From JALYYC01 sp963795805 (GTDB lineage Bacteria > Chloroflexota > Dormibacteria > CF-121), in the NCBI GenBank assembly GCA_963795805.1, contig CAWCIV010000001.1, positions 62,001 through 126,000 on the forward strand: a stretch of 64,000 nucleotides of DNA, in the 5' to 3' direction. Both the position numbers and the translations under genes were made by a program. Position 1 is the stretch's first letter, and each line of letters opens with the position of its first letter. Positions 59,375 through 64,000 of the stretch are shown in pieces. The notes below the pieces were generated by a model. It made no database searches. It saw only the letters and a list, made by a program, of their open reading frames with translations, and was not told the origin of the DNA.

Positions 59375-60499
59375 TCAGGTGAGTCTGGCTGTCGAGGGCG
59401 CCGAGCGTGCGGCGAAAACCGCGGACCCCCTGGCGCTGGCTTGATAGGCCGCTTGCCGCAACGCGACGGTGGCGTTCGGAGAACGAGCGGCCGTTATAGG
59501 TAGTGCATCGCCCCCGATGAAGCACTGATTCGTCCCGAACTCGCTGCCACCAAAACATGAGATTTGGCTGAAGCAGAACGACCCAGGCGTGCAGTCCGTA
59601 TGGACGGTTTTACTCGCGCCGTTCTGGGTCGCCGTCTGGTCGATGGTGCAATGCCCGTCCGAGCGGCAGGTGCCCGTGGTGTGGGATTCCTGGATCGCAC
59701 CGGGGCTGTCGGCAAACTGGCTGGCATTTTGTTTGATGGTGAAAACGTCTGCGGCATTGCCCGTCTGGTTGGTGCAACACCGTGGATCAATCGTTTGGTT
59801 CTGGAACCCAGTTCCGGCCAGCCGCTGGTCCTGGTCCTGGCGAGCGGACGCCGTGGAAAGTCCGGTGCTGTCCTGGTTGATGTTTCCATGCTGGCCGCTG
59901 CCTTCGGTCTGCGACGCCCCCGAGTTCGACTTGGCGCGCTGGGCCGATGACTGGTTAAGGTCGGCCTGATTCTGCCCACTGTCCGACGTTTGCGTGATCG
60001 CGACGTCCTGGCTGTCCTGCTGGTTCTGGTCGCCGCTGGTGTTCGGCTCTAGCTTCTGGTCGGTCGTCTGGCGAACGCTGGCAACGTTCGACCCTCCGCC
60101 GGTGGTCGTCTGCATGATGTGCGCCGTCTGCATGGCGCACTGGTTTGCGGTTGGAAATGCCGTACATGTCGCTGGGTCTTGCCCGTTGTTCTGGTGATAA
60201 CGCTGAACCACGACGGCGCGGTTGTTGAACCCGGTCGTGCTCGTCTGCGTGATCACGCACACCTCGACCCCGCCAGGAGTGTTGTCTTCCACGCAGACGG
60301 CGGAGTGGTCCTCCCCTTCCGTCATCTGGCTGATTGTGCAGGTCCCCGTTCCAGCATCAAAAGTGCCCGAGCACCGGGCGTTGTCATTCCCGGCTCCGGC
60401 CGAACTCGCCGCCTGGGCACCGATCAGCGGCGTACATAAGCCGGCGAGCAGTCCAAACGCAGCCGCGATCGTCGTTAATCGTCTTCTTCCCATGGCCAC
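59375..60499 (-). CDS. Secreted Gln/Asn-rich protein, tandem paralogue 2
   Basis: A 374-residue exported protein with a signal peptide nearly identical to paralogue 1 (MGRRRLTTIAAAFGLLAGLC, then GAQAAS). The start is GTG 60499, or ATG 60493. The mature part is richer in Gln: VAITQTSDSGQNQADLNQSS, then INQDSTGLSTASARQDQDQR, again with curlin-like Q-x(4-6)-N/Q periodicity. It shares VPGGVEVCVITQ, a xxDPRCCTNQ motif and a C-terminal C-x4-CFSQISC-type cluster with paralogue 1. The C-terminal 40 residues (TVALRQAAYQASARGSAVFA) are more basic and differ. A surface matrix or adhesive role is possible but unproven. Confidence 0.7.
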   Translation of the reverse strand: MAMGRRRLTTIAAAFGLLAGLCTPLIGAQAASSAGAGNDNARCSGTFDAGTGTCTISQMTEGEDHSAVCVEDNTPGGVEVCVITQTSTTGFNNRAVVVQRYHQNNGQDPATCTAFPTANQCAMQTAHIMQTTTGGGSNVASVRQTTDQKLEPNTSGDQNQQDSQDVAITQTSDSGQNQADLNQSSAQRAKSNSGASQTEGSGQHGNINQDSTGLSTASARQDQDQRLAGTGFQNQTIDPRCCTNQTGNAADVFTIKQNASQFADSPGAIQESHTTGTCRSDGHCTIDQTATQNGASKTVHTDCTPGSFCFSQISCFGGSEFGTNQCFIGGDALPITAARSPNATVALRQAAYQASARGSAVFAARSAPSTARLT

Positions 60500-60509
60500 C
60501 GTCCCCTTT

Positions 60510-60526
60510 GCTGGCCCTTCACCAGC
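60510..60526 (-). promoter_or_regulatory. 5'-UTR hairpin before paralogue 2 ribosome site
   Basis: Minus-strand GCTGG-TGAAGGG-CCAGC followed by AAAGGGGA; the same structure as at 59167. Confidence 0.5.
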
Positions 60527-60570
60527 GTTAACCCCACCAACTCGCGGACGAGCAATCTCGTCGTGCCGCT

Positions 60571-60599
60571 ACGTTACGCCCGGTCCAGTTCATGGTCAA
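60571..60599 (-). promoter_or_regulatory. Promoter of paralogue 2
   Basis: Minus strand TTGACC (60599-60594), 17-base spacer, TAACGT (60576-60571), the same boxes and spacing as for paralogue 1. Confidence 0.6.
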
Positions 60600-60660
60600 G
60601 GCGTCACGAAATGCCACCTGCAGACGAGCTTGAGCTGGCGGCTGGCGGGGCTGAGTACGG

Positions 60661-61254
60661 TCAGGCTGCGCGCCGGACGGGGCGGCGGGCGACGAGGAGG
60701 GCGCCCGACTTCGTGGGAAGCTCTGCGGGGCGGACCCACAGGTGGTCCGCCTTCTCGAGCCCGCGCATGATGCTCAGGACCCGCCGCCCTACGTCGGTTG
60801 GTTCCACCCGGCGCGACGCCCAGCGATCCTGGGCGCCGGGCTTCAGGCTGGCCTGAAACGTGAAGCGCCAGCGACCGTCGACAAGTCGGGGCATGGCTCG
60901 CGCGTGGACCTCGTCGGAGGGGACGAGGAAGAGAGGGCCCCGGTAGCCCATGATTTTCGAGTCCATGTAGCCGAAGAAGTACAAGAACCGCGGATCATCA
61001 AGGACCCGCGATTTCGGCAGGGAGAACGGGATCTGGATGATCTGGCTCTGCCGGTGGGTCCAGAGCCGCCAGGTGGTCTTCACCTGGATCGCGATCGGGG
61101 CCTTGAAGCCGCGCCGGAGGTGGCCCTCGATGTCGCGGTGCGCATCGTCGGTCCAGGGCCAGGCGACCTCGACCTCGCCGCCGCTGCCCCAGACGATGAG
61201 CTTGGCGGCCTCCGATTGCCCGAGCACCCCTTGTTGGGTCTGGGTCAGCGCCAT
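60661..61254 (-). CDS. Hypothetical protein, possible PD-(D/E)XK nuclease-like fold
   Basis: A 197-residue soluble protein. The N-terminal half reads GQSEAAKLIVWGSGGEVEVA, an acidic stretch WPWTDDAHRDIEGHL, then APIAIQVKTTWRLW. The order E...D...(I/V)QVKT is the pattern of DUF4365-like restriction-type nuclease folds, where Q-x-K completes the active site. The middle (RFLYFFGYMDSKIMGYRGPL) also fits those proteins. The C-terminal basic tail is unassigned. No methyltransferase or toxin partner is next to it. The assignment is tentative. Confidence 0.5.
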   Translation of the reverse strand: MALTQTQQGVLGQSEAAKLIVWGSGGEVEVAWPWTDDAHRDIEGHLRRGFKAPIAIQVKTTWRLWTHRQSQIIQIPFSLPKSRVLDDPRFLYFFGYMDSKIMGYRGPLFLVPSDEVHARAMPRLVDGRWRFTFQASLKPGAQDRWASRRVEPTDVGRRVLSIMRGLEKADHLWVRPAELPTKSGALLVARRPVRRAA

Positions 61255-61306
61255 GGGGCATACAACGAAGTCGGCGTCGGGTTCTTAGCACGACCCGTAT
61301 GCGGCG

Positions 61307-61336
61307 TTGACGTTCGGCAGCCGCGGATGTTAGGCT
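61307..61336 (+). promoter_or_regulatory. Promoter of the SAM riboswitch-thrC transcript
   Basis: TTGACG (61307-61312) and TTAGGC/TAGGCT (61330-61336) with a 17-18-base spacer, about 25 bases before the first riboswitch stem. Confidence 0.45.
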
Positions 61337-61360
61337 GTCGCCACAAGTTCATATCGGCCG

Positions 61361-61457
61361 TTATCAAGAGTGGCTGAGGGGCCGACCCTGCGAAGCCTGC
61401 CAACCTACCGCAAGGCAAGGTGGAAAATTCGTCCGGCGGGCGTCGCCGGAAAGATGA
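61361..61457 (+). ncRNA. SAM-I (S-box) riboswitch aptamer
   Basis: The leader matches the SAM-I consensus from end to end. A P1 strand TTATC (61361-61365) pairs with GATGA (61453-61457). AAGAGTGGCTGAGGGGCCGA gives the P2 left side with the kink-turn GA. ACCCTGCGAAGCC and TGCCAACC supply the conserved GAA-CC and CAACC core. A P3 arm AGGTGGAAAATTC follows, and P4 is CCGGCG-GGCG-TCGCCGG. It senses S-adenosylmethionine and lies directly upstream of a terminator and a threonine synthase gene. Confidence 0.9.
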
Positions 61458-61473
61458 TGCACTCGAACAGTCG

Positions 61474-61499
61474 GCCCCTCATCCAGGGGCTTTTTTATT
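61474..61499 (+). terminator. Riboswitch-controlled intrinsic terminator
   Basis: GCCCCT-CATCC-AGGGGC (61474-61490) followed by TTTTTTATT. Its left arm lies in TCGGCCCCTC (61471-61480), which is an exact 10-base complement of GAGGGGCCGA (61376-61385) in the aptamer. Formation of that long-range helix would open both the aptamer and the terminator. Confidence 0.85.
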
Positions 61500-61517
61500 G
61501 CTGTGCGAGGTGCAGAG

Positions 61518-62747
61518 ATGAAGGAAATCGCGAAGAGGCTGCGCTGCCGGGAGTGCGGCCGCGTGCGGGACTTCGAGCCCGCCTATGTCTGTGAGTACTG
61601 TTTCGGACCGCTCGAGGTCGCCTACGACCTGACCATCGCCGCCGGCCAGATCAGTCACCGCTCGATCCTCAACGGTCCGCCGACGATCTGGCGCTACCGC
61701 GATTTGCTGCCGGCGCCGGCCGGCGAACCGGTCGACCTGGGCACCGGCCTGACCCCGCTGGTGCTGGCCCGCAACCTGGGCAAGCAGCTTGGTCTCGACC
61801 GCCTCTACATCAAGAACGACACCCTCAATCCGACGGGTTCCTTCAAGGACCGCAATGTCGCGGTCGCGACCAACTTCGCGCTTTCCTACGGATTCGATAC
61901 GCTCGCCTGTTCCTCGACCGGCAACCTGGCCGGGTCGGTTGCCGCCTACGCGGCGCGCGCCGGATTGCGCTCGCTGGTGTTCATCCCGTCGGGATTGGAG
62001 CCGACGAAGGTGAGCGCCGCGCAGGCGTTCGGCGCCACCGTGGTCGAGCTCGACGGGACCTACGACGATGTCAACCGCCTGTGTGTCGAGCTGGCGGACC
62101 AGCACGGCTGGGGCATCGTGAACGTCAACCTGCGGCCCTTCTACTCCGAAGGCAGCAAGACGCTGACCTTCGAGGTGGTCGAGCAGCTCGGCTGGCGCGC
62201 GCCCGACCACATCGTCGTGCCGGTTGCCGCCGGTTCCTTGCTGGCCAAGACGGCCAAGGCACTGCATGAGCTGGTCGAGGTCGGCTTGATCGACCGCGCG
62301 CCGACCCGGATCCACGCCGCCCAGGCCGAGGGCTGCGCCCCGGTCAGCAGCGCGATCCAGCAGCGGTCCGACACCATCACGCCGGTCCGACCGAACAGCA
62401 TCGCCAAGTCGCTTGCGATCGGCAATCCGGCGGACGGTCGTTATGCCTCCCGCGCCGTGCAGGCATCGGGTGGGTGGGGAACCGCCTGTCGCGAAGACGC
62501 CGTGACCGAAGGCATGGCGCTCCTGGCGGAGACCGAAGGCATCCTGAGCGAGCCGGCGGGCGGGGTCGTCGTCGCCGGATTGCAGCAACTGATCGCGCAG
62601 GGGCGCATCAAGCGCGAGGAGTCGGTCGTCATCTGCATCACCGGCAGCGGGCTCAAGACGCCGGAGCTGTTCCCGTCGCGCGAAGGGCGGCGCGTGCACC
62701 TCGGTCACGCCAAAGCGGCAGAGTTCGAGCGTGTGATGGCGGCGTAG
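61518..62747 (+). CDS. thrC: Threonine synthase with N-terminal zinc ribbon, SAM-riboswitch controlled
   Basis: A 409-residue PLP enzyme converting O-phosphohomoserine to threonine. Residues 9-35 are a zinc-ribbon-like start (LRCRECGRV, then YVCEYCFGPLEV). NPTGSFKDRNVAVATNF holds the PLP lysine, CSSTGNLAGSVAAYAARAGL is the Asn loop and VPVAAGSLLAKTAKAL is the phosphate loop. It differs clearly from the enzyme at 48.9 kb, so it is a second type rather than a recent copy. GAGGTG precedes ATG 61518. The SAM-I riboswitch and terminator upstream should lower expression when SAM is plentiful. The stop lies within the first unit of the hairpin repeat. Confidence 0.9.
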   Translation: MKEIAKRLRCRECGRVRDFEPAYVCEYCFGPLEVAYDLTIAAGQISHRSILNGPPTIWRYRDLLPAPAGEPVDLGTGLTPLVLARNLGKQLGLDRLYIKNDTLNPTGSFKDRNVAVATNFALSYGFDTLACSSTGNLAGSVAAYAARAGLRSLVFIPSGLEPTKVSAAQAFGATVVELDGTYDDVNRLCVELADQHGWGIVNVNLRPFYSEGSKTLTFEVVEQLGWRAPDHIVVPVAAGSLLAKTAKALHELVEVGLIDRAPTRIHAAQAEGCAPVSSAIQQRSDTITPVRPNSIAKSLAIGNPADGRYASRAVQASGGWGTACREDAVTEGMALLAETEGILSEPAGGVVVAGLQQLIAQGRIKREESVVICITGSGLKTPELFPSREGRRVHLGHAKAAEFERVMAA

Positions 62748-62935
62748 GCGCATTCATTACCCCCCACCCCGACCCTCCCCCACAAGGGGGGAGGGAGAAG
62801 AGTCCTCGATGGCGGCGTAGGGGCATTCATTACCCCCCACCCCGACCCTCCCCCACAAGGGGGGAGGGAGAGGGACTACCTGTTTCCCTCCCGCGCAAGC
62901 GGGGAGGGAGAGAGATAGCCCTGGATGGCGGCGAA
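62735..62935. repeat. Tandem 73-base GC-rich hairpin repeat (two units plus a partial third)
   Basis: Units begin GATGGCGGCGTAG at 62735 and 62808 and continue through GCATTCATTACCCCCCACCC to a hairpin CTCCCCCACAAGGGGGGAG. A third, shorter hairpin (CCCTCCCGCGCAAGCGGGGAGGGAG) ends before another GATGGCGGCG at 62924. The first unit starts inside the last codons of thrC, and the last part covers the C-terminal codons of the GT4 gene. Confidence 0.85.
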
Positions 62936-63973
62936 GAAGCGGTCGGCACTTTGCTGCCAGGTCGGCCAGGTGAGCGCACGCTCTTTCGCTGCCTCGCCCA
63001 TCCGCCGACGTGTTTTTAGCTCGCGGCACAGGCGCTCGATGGCGGCCGCGAGAGCCGGGACATCACCGGGAGGTGCGAGGATTCCGTCGATGCCATCACG
63101 CACGAGATATGGCAGGTTGTCGACATTGAACGCGACGACCGGTAGTCCCGCCGCCATCGCCTCCCCGCAGGCGGTGCCGTAGGCCTCCCGCAGACTGGGC
63201 AGCATGAACAGGTCGGCTCCGGCGTACAGGCTTGCCACCGCAGGGGCCTCGAGCGATCCATGCACGACGACGCGGCTTCGCAGATCCGGGGCCGCCAGCC
63301 GTTGGCGTAGGCGCTTCGCGTATCCGGGATCGACGCGGTCATTGCCAACCAGGTGCAGCGTCGCGGTGGTGTCGGGCAGCTGCGAGAGTGCCTGCAGCAA
63401 AAGGTGGATCCCCTTATTCGGCAGCCAGTTGCTGACACAGAGCAGCGCCGCCCGGCGGCCGAGGCGCAGATCGACGGCCGGACTCGGCGCCGAGCCGGCC
63501 AGGTCACGACCGGGCGGAACGACGCTGATCCGCTGGCTGTCGACGTCGGACGCGATGAGGCATCGGGCCAGGTAGTCGCTGACGACGATCAGGGCGCGAC
63601 ACCGGTCATAGGCGAAGCGATCGAGGCGTGACTGCATAGCCCGACGGAGGCGACCGTGGTCCACGCCGCCGGGCACCTGGTGGAGCAGTCCGATGACCGG
63701 CGGGATCCCGCCTCGAAGCCACGGCGCCGAGGCCGCGGCGGCGATGCTATCCAGCAGGATCGCGTCGTACCCGCGCACCTGGCGCAGCAGGCCGGGCACC
63801 TCGATGGTGGCGAGCGGAAGGGCGCGTGACGGGATGGCCTTGAAGACAATCTCGGCGCCATGTAATGGGGCCGCCTGCGCCATGCGTTGCTGATAGAGAT
63901 AGCCGCCGGTCCGCTGCGTCGGATCGCCTGCGGTCAGGAGTGCCAGCCGTAGCCGGCGGTCCGACTCGGGCAT
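62876..63973 (-). CDS. GT4-family glycosyltransferase
   Basis: A 365-residue GT-B fold retaining glycosyltransferase. The N-domain has LALLTAGDPTQRTGGYLYQQ, with the glycine-rich acceptor loop. The C-domain has LLCVSNWLPNKGIHLLLQAL (nucleotide-sugar side). The donor motif E-x7-E is REAYGTACGEAMAAGLPVVA. Such enzymes build surface polysaccharides or glycolipids. The last residues (LSPSPLAREGNR) are encoded by the hairpin repeat, so the natural C-terminus may have been replaced. ATG 63973 is near the window end. No other sugar gene is visible beside it. Confidence 0.9.
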   Translation of the reverse strand: MPESDRRLRLALLTAGDPTQRTGGYLYQQRMAQAAPLHGAEIVFKAIPSRALPLATIEVPGLLRQVRGYDAILLDSIAAAASAPWLRGGIPPVIGLLHQVPGGVDHGRLRRAMQSRLDRFAYDRCRALIVVSDYLARCLIASDVDSQRISVVPPGRDLAGSAPSPAVDLRLGRRAALLCVSNWLPNKGIHLLLQALSQLPDTTATLHLVGNDRVDPGYAKRLRQRLAAPDLRSRVVVHGSLEAPAVASLYAGADLFMLPSLREAYGTACGEAMAAGLPVVAFNVDNLPYLVRDGIDGILAPPGDVPALAAAIERLCRELKTRRRMGEAAKERALTWPTWQQSADRFFAAIQGYLSPSPLAREGNR

Positions 63974-64000
63974 GTCCGGCCATCATATGAACTGAACTCG

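Larger units (their letters stand above)
57941..60600 (-). repeat. Ancient tandem duplication of about 1.3 kb (gene plus its control elements)
   Basis: The units about 57941-59259 and 59301-60599 share, in order: promoter TTGACC-17-TAACGT, a 5'-UTR hairpin, signal peptide coding region, cysteine motifs, and a 3' hairpin embedded in closely similar sequence (CGCCGGAGGGCCGGCTTGCG occurs in both). The middle coding parts have diverged strongly. Confidence 0.8.

Noticed and set aside
62735..62935. Possible CRISPR or attachment site
   Set aside because: There are only two full tandem units with long G/C palindromes and no unique spacers.

Overview
The window is high-GC bacterial DNA with densely packed genes. 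Its family mix fits a soil- or sediment-type Chloroflexota or deep actinobacterial lineage: two F420-type oxidoreductases (LLM and DUF385/FDOR), an ECF41 sigma factor, large LuxR/LAL and cyclase-AAA-TPR regulators, a DUF222-HNH protein, class III cyclase domains and a SAM-I riboswitch. No rRNA and no complete tRNA is visible, so the placement is inference.

Layout. 1-3.7 kb: a decayed beta-helix/choice-of-anchor Q surface protein, a frame-disrupted PMT-type mannosyltransferase and a polyprenol-phosphate mannose synthase-like GT2. 3.8-9.2 kb: RibD-like reductase, lipoprotein, DUF3237 fusion and a LAL regulator. 9.3-13.2 kb (minus strand): an exosortase with an EpsI-like tail, its likely dedicated PEP-CTERM-like target and a cellulose-synthase-like GT2. 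13.4-36.5 kb: accessory region with small membrane proteins, kinases, two MFS pumps of one type and one DHA2 pump, three RibD-like reductases, an ArsR-SRPBCC pair, AraC/LysE, RraA, an ECF41 sigma with divergent matching promoters, and a second ECF sigma with a DUF4179 partner. A 39-nt tRNA-Lys fragment at 36.6 kb may mark an island border. 36.7-41.1 kb: an orphan molybdenum hydroxylase large subunit and a compact lipid-alcohol cluster (CDP-alcohol phosphotransferase, CarS-like cytidylyltransferase, polyprenol/phytol kinase-like protein). 41.2-47.7 kb: a secreted beta-propeller protein, a 949-residue protein with an eCIS-cargo-like N-terminus and two M15-like regions, and a second ArsR-SRPBCC pair. 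47.8-51.3 kb: homoserine dehydrogenase, threonine synthase, DUF222-HNH.

The most unusual locus is 51.4-57.9 kb. A membrane M50 peptidase with a PqqD-like N-terminus and two cyclic-nucleotide-binding domains is translationally coupled to a small zinc-ribbon protein. Next comes a RiPP-like precursor: an NHLP/Os1348-like leader followed by eleven Ala-Ala-Asn-Thr-type repeats, with a very strong ribosome binding site and a strong terminator. Convergent to it are a Crp/Fnr regulator and a class III cyclase-domain regulator, which suggests cyclic nucleotide control of the peptidase and of transcription. 58.0-60.6 kb holds a tandem duplication of Gln/Asn-rich secreted proteins whose promoters, 5' hairpins and 3' hairpins were copied too. 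61.3-62.7 kb has a SAM-I riboswitch with a visible antiterminator/terminator choice before a second threonine synthase. A GT4 glycosyltransferase whose tail lies in a hairpin repeat closes the window.

Many conserved genes carry single-base frame breaks (SDR, alpha/beta hydrolase, molybdenum hydroxylase, beta-propeller twice, PMT several times, perhaps the M50 N-terminus). They may be real lesions or uncorrected indels, and are reported as broken genes with the break positions.
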